Shown here: piece by piece, positions 1 to 9,071 of the stretch
How positions within the stretch are numbered: position 1 is the stretch's first letter
Layout: every line of letters starts with the position of its first letter
Assembly: GCA_005776585.1 (NCBI GenBank)
Contig: SXOX01000052.1
Coordinates: 1 to 35,317, forward strand
DNA from: Pseudomonadota bacterium
GTDB taxonomy: Bacteria > Myxococcota_A > UBA9042 > GCA-2863065
Length of the DNA stretch: 35,317 bases
Direction: 5' to 3'
Position numbers and translations under genes: made by a program
Notes under the pieces: generated by a model
The model's database searches: none
Told to the model about the DNA's origin: nothing
The model's input: the letters and a program-made list of their open reading frames with translations, nothing else

Positions 1-1
1 C

Positions 2-1786
<1,785 letters not shown>

Positions 1787-1797
1787 GGGGTGCCGTC

Positions 1798-3102
1798 ATG
1801 TACACGAAAGACGTCAACGCACAGAGCCCCCTCCGCATCCTGGAGGAGTCCATTCACGGTGGCCTCGGACGCGGCAACCTCGGCGTCATCATGGCGCGCG
1901 CGGGCGTGGGCCGCACGTCCTGCCTCGTCCAGATCGCGTTGGACGACCTGGTCCGCGGTCGCAAGGTGATCCACCTCGCGCTGGGCCAGTCGGTCGACCA
2001 CGTGCATGCGCACTACGACGCCCTGGTCGAGGACTTCGTCGCCTTCGCCGAAGCCGATGACCGCGATCAGGTCAAGGCGGCCGTCGCCAAGAACCGCATC
2101 ATCCAGTCGTATGCGGACGGGCAGCTCGGCATCGAGCGGCTCGAGCAGACCATCGCGCTCTACGAGAAGCACCTGGCCTTCAAGCCCGACGCCATCCTCA
2201 TCGACGGCTTCGAGTGGGAGAGCGATCGCGCCCTCGTCGGCCAGAGCATCGCGGCGTTCAAGGCCGTGGCCAAGCGCCTGGACGCGGAGCTGTGGATGTC
2301 CGCACAGACGCATCGCGAGATCACGGGGCCACACCCGATGGCGCTCACCGCTCCGTGCGACGTACATACGGCGCACATCGACGTGGCCATCTTCCTCGAG
2401 CCGCACGGTGACCACATCTGGGTACGGCTGCTCAAGGATCACGACGACACGACCGCCCGCGACACGCGCCTGCGCCTGCGTCCGGACACGTTGCGGCTCG
2501 TCACCGACGAGGAGGATGAGCGTCCGGCCCCGTCGTTTCCGCCCTCTGCGTACACCGTTCTCTCCGGCGCGGCCATCGGCGCCGAGGCCGAGTTCGGGGC
2601 GTGTGCCGAGCGCTGGGGCGTCCAAGAGGTCAACTTCAGCTTCGCCGGTCGCGGCGAGGTGGCCCGCACGCGCGGCCTGGTCCAGCTCACCGACAGCGAG
2701 CTCGAGCAAGGCGCGGTCAACGACGCCTATCTCATCGCGCACATGCATCGCTCCTACCCGAACACGCCGCTGTTCCGCAAGGTGCTCCAGTCCATCTGGC
2801 ACCAGGTCAACACGGCGGGCGAGGTCTTCGTCGTCGGACTGATTCAGCCGGATCAGACCGTCAAGGGAGGCACCGGCTGGGCCGCGGAGCTGGGTCGCCG
2901 CATCGAGAAGTCGGTCTACTGCTTCGATCAGGAGCGCCGCGCGTGGTTTGCGTGGCGGGACGGCGCCTGGGCCGAGGTGGAGACGCCGAAGATCACCCGC
3001 CTGCGCTTTGCTGGCACGGGGACGCGCTTCCTCTCCGACGCGGGCCGCACGGCCATCCGCGAGCTCTTCGAGAAGAGCTTCGGACCTGCACCCCAGGCGT
3101 GA
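1798..3102 (+). CDS. RecA/KaiC-like P-loop ATPase fused to a SLOG-like domain
   Basis: The protein has 434 residues in two parts. Residues 1-240 look like a RecA/DnaB-type ATPase found as stand-alone proteins in deltaproteobacteria: a Walker A-like ARAGVGRTS at 33-41, in which Arg replaces the invariant Lys, a Walker B AILIDG at 132-137, and ELWMSAQTHRE at 164-173. Residues 250-385 look like a SLOG (Rossmann-type nucleotide-sensing) domain: TVLSGAAIGAEAEFG at 253-267, FRKVLQSIWHQVN at 326-338, and KGGTGWAAELG at 356-366, followed by YCFDQ. No signal peptide or membrane segment is seen, so it is probably cytosolic. The start is the ATG 11 bases after the EF-G stop; AAGGGG 5-10 bases upstream is a plausible ribosome site. 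The substrate and role are unknown. The context suggests only co-expression with EF-G. The domain assignments are from motif recognition, not a search. Confidence 0.85.
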   Translation: MYTKDVNAQSPLRILEESIHGGLGRGNLGVIMARAGVGRTSCLVQIALDDLVRGRKVIHLALGQSVDHVHAHYDALVEDFVAFAEADDRDQVKAAVAKNRIIQSYADGQLGIERLEQTIALYEKHLAFKPDAILIDGFEWESDRALVGQSIAAFKAVAKRLDAELWMSAQTHREITGPHPMALTAPCDVHTAHIDVAIFLEPHGDHIWVRLLKDHDDTTARDTRLRLRPDTLRLVTDEEDERPAPSFPPSAYTVLSGAAIGAEAEFGACAERWGVQEVNFSFAGRGEVARTRGLVQLTDSELEQGAVNDAYLIAHMHRSYPNTPLFRKVLQSIWHQVNTAGEVFVVGLIQPDQTVKGGTGWAAELGRRIEKSVYCFDQERRAWFAWRDGAWAEVETPKITRLRFAGTGTRFLSDAGRTAIRELFEKSFGPAPQA

Positions 3103-3128
3103 ATTGGCGCGCGCAGGCGGAATGGCCG

Positions 3129-3157
3129 TTGACAGCTCACCGCGGCGCCCCTAATAT
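3129..3157 (+). promoter_or_regulatory. Near-consensus sigma-70 promoter for the 3168 gene and tRNA unit
   Basis: A perfect -35 TTGACA at 3129-3134, a 17-base spacer and a -10 TAATAT at 3152-3157 are visible. Transcription would start near 3164-3168, so the ATG at 3168 would have almost no leader. It is the clearest promoter in the window, which fits a unit that includes two tRNA genes. Confidence 0.72.
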
Positions 3158-3167
3158 CCGCCCCCGC

Positions 3168-3515
3168 ATGTGGCACCGGCCGCACGCTTGGCTGCTTTGG
3201 CTCCTGCTCCTCGGGGCGGGCTCCGCGGCCGCTGAAAATCTGTTCGGACTTCCGCTACCGGCGCGAACCAAGCGTAATCCTGACGAGCGCTTGGAGGTGC
3301 GTGGCACCTATGAAGCCACGGTCTCCTTCTTCGAGCGGCACTTTGCCAAGGCAAAGCTCGCCGTCACGAGCGAGGAGAGAGTGCACCGGGTCAGCGTGAA
3401 GTTCACTCACTTCGAGAGCCAGGACTCGACCACGGAGTGGCACCACGTCAACGTGAGCCAGTACGATGGCAAAGTCTACGTAGTCATTCTTCCTAGGGTT
3501 CGGCCCTCGCCGTGA
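3168..3515 (+). CDS. Small exported protein of unknown function
   Basis: The predicted protein has 115 residues with an N-terminal signal peptide: a hydrophobic core LLWLLLLGAG, then SAAA before residue 23, a likely signal peptidase I site. The mature part is about 93 residues with no cysteines and no motif I recognise. It contains FFERHFAKAKLAV and ends WHHVNVSQYDGKVYVVILPR. The start has no Shine-Dalgarno sequence but lies 10 bases after a -10 box, which fits leaderless translation. Its stop is six bases before tRNA-Gln, so the transcript probably continues through both tRNAs. The role is unknown; periplasmic location is inferred from the signal peptide. Confidence 0.72.
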   Translation: MWHRPHAWLLWLLLLGAGSAAAENLFGLPLPARTKRNPDERLEVRGTYEATVSFFERHFAKAKLAVTSEERVHRVSVKFTHFESQDSTTEWHHVNVSQYDGKVYVVILPRVRPSP

Positions 3516-3521
3516 GCGTAC

Positions 3522-3592
3522 TCGGGGATCGTCTAACGGCAGGACAACGGGCTCTGAACTCGTTTGTCTAGGTTCGAATCCTAGTCCCCGAA
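3522..3592 (+). tRNA. tRNA-Gln (anticodon CTG)
   Basis: The cloverleaf folds fully. The acceptor stem pairs TCGGGGA (3522-3528) with TCCCCGA (3585-3591). The anticodon stem is 3547-3551/3559-3563, with loop CTCTGAA and anticodon CTG at 3554-3556. The T arm is CTAGG/CCTAG around TTCGAAT. The discriminator is A3592; CCA is not encoded. It reads CAG. Confidence 0.95.
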
Positions 3593-3597
3593 AGCAT

Positions 3598-3669
3598 GGC
3601 CCGTTAGTCTAGCGGTCAGGACGCCGGCCTCTCACGCCGGAATCAGGGGTTCGATTCCCCTACGGGCTA
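3598..3669 (+). tRNA. tRNA-Glu (anticodon CTC)
   Basis: The acceptor stem pairs GGCCCGT (3598-3604) with ACGGGCT (3662-3668), the first pair being G-U. The anticodon stem is 3624-3628/3636-3640, with loop CTCTCAC and anticodon CTC at 3631-3633. The T arm is AGGGG/CCCCT around TTCGATT. The discriminator is A3669; CCA is not encoded. It lies five bases after tRNA-Gln, so the two are surely co-transcribed. Confidence 0.95.
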
Positions 3670-3690
3670 CTTTCAAATGTAATTCTGCCG

Positions 3691-3736
3691 ACGTATCGAG
3701 CCGATGTCCCGCAAGGGCGTCGGCTCGATGCGTTTT
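3691..3736 (+). terminator. Long hairpin with T-run after the tRNA pair
   Basis: A 14-bp stem, with one T-G wobble, pairs 3691-3704 with 3720-3733. The inner part can extend to CCC-GCAA-GGG, a GNRA tetraloop. A TTTT run at 3733-3736 overlaps the stem end. It sits 21 bases after tRNA-Glu and before the converging kinase gene, and is the only convincing intrinsic terminator I found in the window. Confidence 0.75.
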
Positions 3737-3802
3737 GGCCTTCCGAAGAATCCTTGCGATGGCGTGGGCAGCGTCAGTGCCGCGGCGCACGCGGACCCGT
3801 CT

Positions 3803-5182
3803 TCAGCTCGCGAAATGCCACACTGTCAGCCCGACGACGCCAGCGACGAAGAGCGCAAGGGTGATCCACAGCGGGGCCCGCGAGCGCTTGGGTGGCGCAG
3901 CATCACGCGGCTGACGCATCTCCATGAGGAGGTCGTCGATGTTCTCGATGATGGCGGTGCGCGCCTCGGCGCGACTGCGCACCTCCTCGAGCTCGATGAC
4001 GGGCTCGGGGACGAGGTTGGGCGCGCGACGTCGGCCCGTGACCGGAACAATCGACGCCGGAGAGGCCTGCACGGCGGGAGCGACCGGGGGCGTGATAGCG
4101 ACAGCGACAGCGGGAGAAACCACGCGAGGGTCCGGCGGAGCGACTGGCCGAGCCGCCGCGAGGATCTCGGGCGTGGCGGGCGGGATGAAGTCGACCTCCG
4201 TGTCCGACGCGGGCGAAGCGACCAAGGGTGCGCTGTCGGGCGATGACGCAGGCGGTGTCGCGCTCCGCGGGAGGTCGGGCAGACTGACAGTCGCCTCGCT
4301 CCTTGGGATCTTCCGCAGGACCTCCAGAAACCCGCCGGCGTCCTGAGGGCGCTGCGTCGGGTCCTTGCTCATCGCGCGCGCGACGGCGTCGGCGAGCCCC
4401 GGTCCCAGGTCGGGTCGCACAGCGAGGATCTGGGGCACCGGGTGGGTGATGTGCTTGACCATGACCTGCAGCGCGGTATCGCCGATGTACGGCGGCTCAC
4501 CGGCGAGGAGCTCGTACAGGATGCAGCCCAAGGCGTAGACGTCGGTCGCCGCGGTGGGCGTCTGAGCGCGCGCCTGCTCGGGCGCCATGTAGTCCGGCGT
4601 GCCCAGAGTCGTGCCCTCGACGGTCAGCGGACGTGCACGATTGATGTCGTCGGTCACGGCGACGCGAGCCACGCCGAAGTCGATGACTTTGACGAAGTCT
4701 TTCTGGCCGATGATCTCGACGAGGAAGACGTTGGAAGGCTTGAGATCGCGATGGACGATGCCGTGTTGATGCGCCTCGGCGAGCGACATGCAGACCTGGC
4801 TCAAGATGTGGATCGCGCGTCCGGCCGAGAGGCGCGTCTCGTCGCGCAACAGATGGTCGAGCGTCCGACCGGTCAGCAACTCGGTCACGATGTAGGGGCG
4901 CTTGTCGTCGGTCCAGCCAAAGTCGACGACCTGGACCGTGTTCGGGTGGCGCAGCTTGGAGAGCGCGACCGCCTCGCGCTTGAAGCGCTCTTTGATGCGC
5001 TCTTCCTGGTTCTTCTCGAGACCGACGACAGAGAGCACCTTGACAGCCACGTCGCGATCGAGGCCCAAGTGCCGCGCGCGGTAGACCTCGCCCATGCCGC
5101 CGGAGCCGATGCGCTCGTCGCACTGGTAACGGCCACCCAAGGTGCAGGGCAGTTTCAGGCTCATTGGCGGCCGCGCTCCCAT
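3803..5182 (-). CDS. Membrane-anchored eukaryotic-type Ser/Thr protein kinase
   Basis: This is a Hanks-type kinase of about 459 residues. It has a glycine loop GSGGMGEV at 26-33, the ATP-binding Lys in VAVKV at 48, the catalytic loop HRDLKPSN at 144-151 (Asp146), the Mg-binding DFG at 168-170, and YMAPEQ in the activation segment. All catalytic residues are present, so it should be active. After the kinase domain comes a low-complexity Pro/Ala/Val-rich linker, then one transmembrane helix at the extreme C-terminus (LWITLALFVAGVVGLTVW) with almost nothing beyond it, so there is no extracellular sensor. I chose the ATG at 5182 because TATGAT lies nine bases upstream, as in other apparently leaderless genes here. 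The ATG at 5164, preceded by GGGAG, is a good alternative and gives 453 residues. It is divergent from the channel-like gene. Targets are unknown. Confidence 0.95.
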   Translation of the reverse strand: MGARPPMSLKLPCTLGGRYQCDERIGSGGMGEVYRARHLGLDRDVAVKVLSVVGLEKNQEERIKERFKREAVALSKLRHPNTVQVVDFGWTDDKRPYIVTELLTGRTLDHLLRDETRLSAGRAIHILSQVCMSLAEAHQHGIVHRDLKPSNVFLVEIIGQKDFVKVIDFGVARVAVTDDINRARPLTVEGTTLGTPDYMAPEQARAQTPTAATDVYALGCILYELLAGEPPYIGDTALQVMVKHITHPVPQILAVRPDLGPGLADAVARAMSKDPTQRPQDAGGFLEVLRKIPRSEATVSLPDLPRSATPPASSPDSAPLVASPASDTEVDFIPPATPEILAAARPVAPPDPRVVSPAVAVAITPPVAPAVQASPASIVPVTGRRRAPNLVPEPVIELEEVRSRAEARTAIIENIDDLLMEMRQPRDAAPPKRSRAPLWITLALFVAGVVGLTVWHFAS

Positions 5183-5245
5183 CGGCGCCGGATCATAGCA
5201 CCGCATCGTACCGGCCGCGACACGCGGTCAGACCGGCCCCGGGGC

Positions 5246-5275
5246 GTGACATTCGGGCCAACGGCGCGCTAAGGT
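5246..5275 (+). promoter_or_regulatory. Candidate promoter of the channel-like gene
   Basis: GTGACA (5246-5251) and TAAGGT (5270-5275) are separated by 18 bases. The -35 is a good match and the -10 is weak. The GTG start at 5284 is eight bases downstream, giving a leaderless or nearly leaderless transcript. Confidence 0.42.
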
Positions 5276-5283
5276 CTGGCCCT

Positions 5284-5742
5284 GTGAGCGAGCCGACTTC
5301 CCTCTGGACGGAGCTGAGCACGGATGTGCGCGAGGGCCTGTTTGGCCGCGCGGCCGCGGCGCCCGCTCCGGGACACCGCCTGCACTTGCGCGAGACGACG
5401 CTGCGCACGCTGGCCAACCAACCGGTCGAGTCGCTGGCGGTCGTCGTCGTCGTGGCGTCGGTGGTCTATTGGCTTGCCGAGCGCGACCGCAACCCGCGCG
5501 TCTCGAGCTTCGCCGAGGCGCTCTGGACCGTCTCGAGCACGCTCACGGTCGGCACCGACGTCGTGCGCGAGTCCACCGTCGGCCGCCTCGTGGGCACGGT
5601 CCTCATGACGTATGGCGCCAGCCTCCAAGCGCTCGTCACGGCCGAGCTGGCCTCCTATCGCCAGGACACCGCCGCCGGCACACTGTCCGCGCTCGTCGAG
5701 CGCCTGGTCGCGCAGGTGTCCGCGGCGCGCTCGACCCCTTAG
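5284..5742 (+). CDS. Two-TM ion-channel-like pore protein with altered selectivity filter
   Basis: The protein has about 152 residues. TM1 is near 50-65 (LAVVVVVASVVYWLA), a pore-helix-like stretch FAEALWTVSSTLTVG is at 76-90, and TM2 is near 100-124 (GRLVGTVLMTYGASLQALVTAELASY). This order is that of the Ion_trans_2 (KcsA-like) pore module. The usual filter TVGYGD is replaced by TVGTDV at 88-93, so potassium selectivity cannot be assumed. Residues 1-49 and 125-152 appear cytosolic, and no RCK domain follows. The GTG start follows a candidate promoter with no useful leader. Upstream in-frame codons exist but would run over the promoter region. A non-conducting relative or a channel for another ion are both possible. 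Confidence 0.72.
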   Translation: MSEPTSLWTELSTDVREGLFGRAAAAPAPGHRLHLRETTLRTLANQPVESLAVVVVVASVVYWLAERDRNPRVSSFAEALWTVSSTLTVGTDVVRESTVGRLVGTVLMTYGASLQALVTAELASYRQDTAAGTLSALVERLVAQVSAARSTP

Positions 5743-5924
5743 AGCCTCTGCCCGCGTTTCTGTCACCAGTCGCCGCCGTGATCCGGTGCTGATCCTGTAA
5801 CTGTTCGACGCGTTGGAGCGAATCCCGGTGCGTGAACTCCGCCGCCATCGCCCTCTCCTCGCGCTTCTCGGTCACCTCGCTCCCGTCCGTGCGGACCGAG
5901 GCGTCCCATGCTAGCGTGGCCGCT

Positions 5925-6536
5925 GTGAACCGCCCCGCCGTCGAAGCTGGCGCTCCCGACGAGGCGCTGATGGGCGCGTATCTGGACGGGAACGAGCGTG
6001 CATTCGTGGCTCTGTTTCAGCGCCACGGCCCGCTGCTCCATCGCTTCTTCCAGCGCTCGTTCCATAGCGTCGCGGTTGCAGACGATCTGGTCCAGACCAC
6101 GTTCATGAAGCTGCACCGCGCGCGGGAGAGCTATCGCCCCGGCTCGCCGGTGCGCCCGTGGCTCTACGCGATCGCCGGGCATGTCCGCACCGACGAGCTG
6201 CGACGCCGCTATGGCCAACGTCTGGCGCTCTCGTCCGGCGCCGAAGACGACGACGCCTTCGAGCGCGCGGTCGAGCAGCTCTCTGCGACGACGTCCGTGG
6301 CCCCGGAGGCAGAGCTCCAGGCGGCCGAGCTCGCCGAGCGCGTTCGGGCGGCTCTCGACCGCCTGCCGGAGCCGCAACGCGTCGTCGTCCAGCTCCATCG
6401 CTACGAGGGGCTCACGTTTAGCGAGATTGCGACGATGATCGGCTCGACGGAGGGTGCCGTGAAGCTGCGCGCGTTTCGAGCCTACGAGAAGCTACGTCAG
6501 GACCTCGCCGACCTCGCGCGCCCGGAGCGGCGCTGA
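5925..6536 (+). CDS. ECF-type RNA polymerase sigma factor
   Basis: The protein has about 203 residues with the two ECF regions. Region 2 spans roughly 20-95, with ADDLVQTTFMKLHRAR and RPWLYAIAGHVRTDELRRR. Region 4 spans roughly 145-195, with LPEPQRVVVQLHRYEG and a helix-turn-helix FSEIATMIGSTEGAVKLRAF. It directs RNA polymerase to a specific promoter class, here unknown. A GTG at 5925 was chosen because it gives the usual ECF length and TAGCGT lies seven bases upstream. An in-frame GTG at 5832 would add 31 residues without family similarity. The stop is one base before the ATG of a membrane protein with an anti-sigma-like N-terminus, so the two form a sigma/anti-sigma operon. Confidence 0.92.
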   Translation: MNRPAVEAGAPDEALMGAYLDGNERAFVALFQRHGPLLHRFFQRSFHSVAVADDLVQTTFMKLHRARESYRPGSPVRPWLYAIAGHVRTDELRRRYGQRLALSSGAEDDDAFERAVEQLSATTSVAPEAELQAAELAERVRAALDRLPEPQRVVVQLHRYEGLTFSEIATMIGSTEGAVKLRAFRAYEKLRQDLADLARPERR

Positions 6537-6537
6537 G

Positions 6538-7299
6538 ATGGGCTGTGCGTGTACCGAGGCGTGCTCTCGCGCCGCCGGAGTCGTGCTGCTGCCGAGCGAC
6601 GATCCCGATCGCGTCTTGGTGGAGCAGCACGCGGCGCACTGCCCACCGTGCGCGTGCGTGCTCGCGGAGGCCAAGCGATTTCAGGACGCCATCGGTGGCG
6701 TCGAGGGCGGCTTCACTCCCGGGTCCACGCACTTCGAGGCGTTGGCCGCGGAGGTCATGGCCCGCTGCGGCGGGCTGCAGGCGCTACATCGCTGGCGAGC
6801 GCGGCTGACCCTCGGGGGCCTCGTCGTCGTCGGCGCCGTGCTCGTGGTGGCCGTGTCGACCCATCGTGTCCCCCTCGGGATGGACTACGCGATCGCGGCC
6901 CTCTGGGCGGTCGCGGCCGCGGGCCTATCGGTCGCAGCCTTTGAGCGCGGTGGGCACACCTGGCTCGCGATGATTGGCCTCGCGGTCCTGGCGGCCTGGG
7001 CGACCTCGACGGCGCCAGACCCCACCATCCTCGGGGCGGTCGGCTGCGGCTTGGGAGAGCTGCTGACAGCGAGCCTCCCGCTCGCGGGCGTGGCGTGGTT
7101 TGCGCGCCGCGGTCATGGAGCCTCCCCCGCGCAGCTGGCCGCCCTCGGTGCCGGTAGCGCGTTCGCCGGTCAGGCGGCGCTCCACGTCGCATGCCCGGCG
7201 CATGAGTTCAGCCACCTGCTCCTGGCCCATACGACGCCGGTGCTCCTCGCCGCCGGCCTGGGGCTGCTATTGGCCCGCCGGCTTGCCGTGCGCCAGTAG
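6538..7299 (+). CDS. Six-TM putative anti-sigma factor with zinc-binding N-terminus
   Basis: The protein has 253 residues. The cytosolic N-terminus carries H31-x3-C35-x2-C38 (HAAHCPPC), the pattern of zinc-binding anti-sigma domains. About six transmembrane helices follow between residues 89 and 249, ending with HTTPVLLAAGLGLLLARR. The layout (sigma factor directly upstream, many helices, a conserved Cys-Pro before the last helices) recalls NrsF/DUF1109-type anti-sigma factors, but this is a resemblance only. It should hold the ECF factor at the inner membrane until a signal arrives. The last 33 bases overlap the end of the opposing VKOR-DsbA gene. Confidence 0.8.
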   Translation: MGCACTEACSRAAGVVLLPSDDPDRVLVEQHAAHCPPCACVLAEAKRFQDAIGGVEGGFTPGSTHFEALAAEVMARCGGLQALHRWRARLTLGGLVVVGAVLVVAVSTHRVPLGMDYAIAALWAVAAAGLSVAAFERGGHTWLAMIGLAVLAAWATSTAPDPTILGAVGCGLGELLTASLPLAGVAWFARRGHGASPAQLAALGAGSAFAGQAALHVACPAHEFSHLLLAHTTPVLLAAGLGLLLARRLAVRQ

Positions 7300-9036
7300 C
7301 GCTGCTGCCAGGTGCATCTGGAGCTCGTCGAGAGTCTCCGGTGCATCCAGCGTGTACCCGGCCAAAACCACCATCGGGCTCCGGGTCACCCCCGCCGCGG
7401 CAGCCGCCGCGCGGTCCTCCGCGAGCAGCGCCGCGCCACGACCCGCGCTCACACAGGCGCCAACGCGGGGCACCTCCGAGCTGAGCCGCTGTGCCAGCGC
7501 GGCGGGGTCGTCGCCCTCCCCTTCGGCCGGGAGCCGGGGACGCACGTCCGAGAGCACGCCCTCGACGACGGCGCAGGCGAGGCTGGCGGCCACCTGACAC
7601 GCAGGGGTCGTCGCGTCGGCCGCGCACGTCGGAGCCATGGTTCGAATGCCGACACGGAGCGATGGCAGCTCGCCCATCATCGCGACCCAACCGATGATCC
7701 GTCGACCGGCCGCGGTAGCGGGATCGACGTAGGCGACGACCTCGGGGAGCGGACGGTCGACGGCGTCCAGTCGTGACGTGATGGCCCGTCCTGCAGCTCC
7801 ACTCGGGACACGCGGCCGGGCGAGCATCGCCCGCTGGCGCGCCATCGCGGGGGCCTCGGGCACGCCGCGCTCGAGGAGCGCCTCGACGCCCCGGAGCATC
7901 CGATGCACCGACACGACCGGGGCGCCCCCCTGCAGGCGCATACCGTTGACGTACCACGTCGGTGTGCCGAGCGCGGCGACGGCGATGCCCTGCAGCGCAT
8001 CGCGTCGTATCGCGGCCTTGGCGTCGTCTGAGCCGCGGCAGGTCTCCAGGGCGGCGAGGTCGAGGCCGACCTCGCGGGCGTAGTCGATGAGCTCGGTCTC
8101 GCCCAGCGCGTCCTGATGCGTGAAGAGCTGGTCGGCGTACTCCTCGAAACGACCCTGGCGCCGCGCACACTCGGCGGCCACGGCGGCGGCGCACGCGCGA
8201 TCGTGGCCAGTCGCGGGCATCATCGGGTTGCACTCGCTCGACAGCGGCTCATGCCGCGTGACGATGCGGATCTCGGTCGGCCGCTGGCGGCGCACCTCGC
8301 TCAGGCTCTCGCGCAGGCGGCGGCAGTGCGGGCACTGAAAGTCGAGATACTCGACGATGGTGAAGCGGGCATCCTCGGGCCCGACCGACGCAGCGTCCGT
8401 AAGCGGCGGAGCGAAGCGCCCCAACGCGAGCGCCTCAGCCAACCGCTTCTCGTCCTGATCGGCCAAGGCGCCGATGGCGACCGTCGCGCGCCACTGATAG
8501 AGCGCGTGACCGCCGGCAGTCGCAGCCAGAAAGCCCGCGACGCTCCACGCAAGCGAGCGACGTGCGCCGAAGACTGCGCGCACCGTGGGGCCAACGCCCG
8601 CGACGTCGGTCGGCAGACTCCAGGCCACGCCGAGCAGCGCGAGATTGATGACGTAGAGTGCCACACAGTACGGGCAGAACTGTCTGGCGACGAGCGACGT
8701 GATTCCGAGCACCAGCGACCAGAGCACGGCGCCCGCGGACACGAGCCGGAGGGCCGGCACGGCGAACCCCGCGCGGTACGCCGAGATGCGCGCGAGGACC
8801 ACGACGACCACGTAGCACGCGGCGGCGATGATGCTCACGGACACCGGGCCGACGGTGCCCATGCGACTCTCGAGCGCGATCTGACAGCCCGACTTCGACA
8901 GGGCGCGACACACGGACGAGTCGGCGAAGCCCATGACCTCGTGGCTCCACTTGAGCCAGGTCAGGTAGAGCGCGTCGGCGAGTCCGAGGAGGCCGAGCAG
9001 CGTGGCGACGAGGGAGAGGGCTTTCGCGCGGGTCAT
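7267..9036 (-). CDS. VKOR-DsbA fusion (disulfide-bond formation) with extra C-terminal Trx-like part
   Basis: The protein has 589 residues. Residues 1-140 are a vitamin K epoxide reductase-like membrane domain: four or five helices, loop cysteines C43 and C51, and the quinone-facing CPYC at 121-124. A further helix leads to a DsbA/thioredoxin domain at about 215-385, with CPHC at 235-238 and a cis-Pro loop GTPTWYVNG at 357-365. Known VKOR-Trx fusions oxidise cysteines in exported proteins and pass electrons to quinone. Residues 430-585 look like a second thioredoxin-like fold without CxxC (SPMVVLAG may be the cis-Pro strand); this is less certain. AAGGTGAG lies about eight bases before the ATG. 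It is the last gene of a four-gene operon, 35 bases after the haem protein gene. Its clients may be the many Cys-rich lipoproteins here. Confidence 0.9.
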   Translation of the reverse strand: MTRAKALSLVATLLGLLGLADALYLTWLKWSHEVMGFADSSVCRALSKSGCQIALESRMGTVGPVSVSIIAAACYVVVVVLARISAYRAGFAVPALRLVSAGAVLWSLVLGITSLVARQFCPYCVALYVINLALLGVAWSLPTDVAGVGPTVRAVFGARRSLAWSVAGFLAATAGGHALYQWRATVAIGALADQDEKRLAEALALGRFAPPLTDAASVGPEDARFTIVEYLDFQCPHCRRLRESLSEVRRQRPTEIRIVTRHEPLSSECNPMMPATGHDRACAAAVAAECARRQGRFEEYADQLFTHQDALGETELIDYAREVGLDLAALETCRGSDDAKAAIRRDALQGIAVAALGTPTWYVNGMRLQGGAPVVSVHRMLRGVEALLERGVPEAPAMARQRAMLARPRVPSGAAGRAITSRLDAVDRPLPEVVAYVDPATAAGRRIIGWVAMMGELPSLRVGIRTMAPTCAADATTPACQVAASLACAVVEGVLSDVRPRLPAEGEGDDPAALAQRLSSEVPRVGACVSAGRGAALLAEDRAAAAAAGVTRSPMVVLAGYTLDAPETLDELQMHLAAALLAHGKPAGQ

Positions 9037-9071
9037 GAACTCACCTTGAAGACCGACGACATGGAGCGAGA

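Noticed and set aside
3593..3669. tRNA pair as a phage or island attachment site
   Set aside because: No integrase gene and no repeat of the tRNA 3' end were seen nearby.
5832..5924. Longer start (GTG 5832) for the sigma factor
   Set aside because: The added 31 residues are low-complexity and not part of the ECF fold. The GTG at 5925 has a -10-like box at the right distance. It remains possible.
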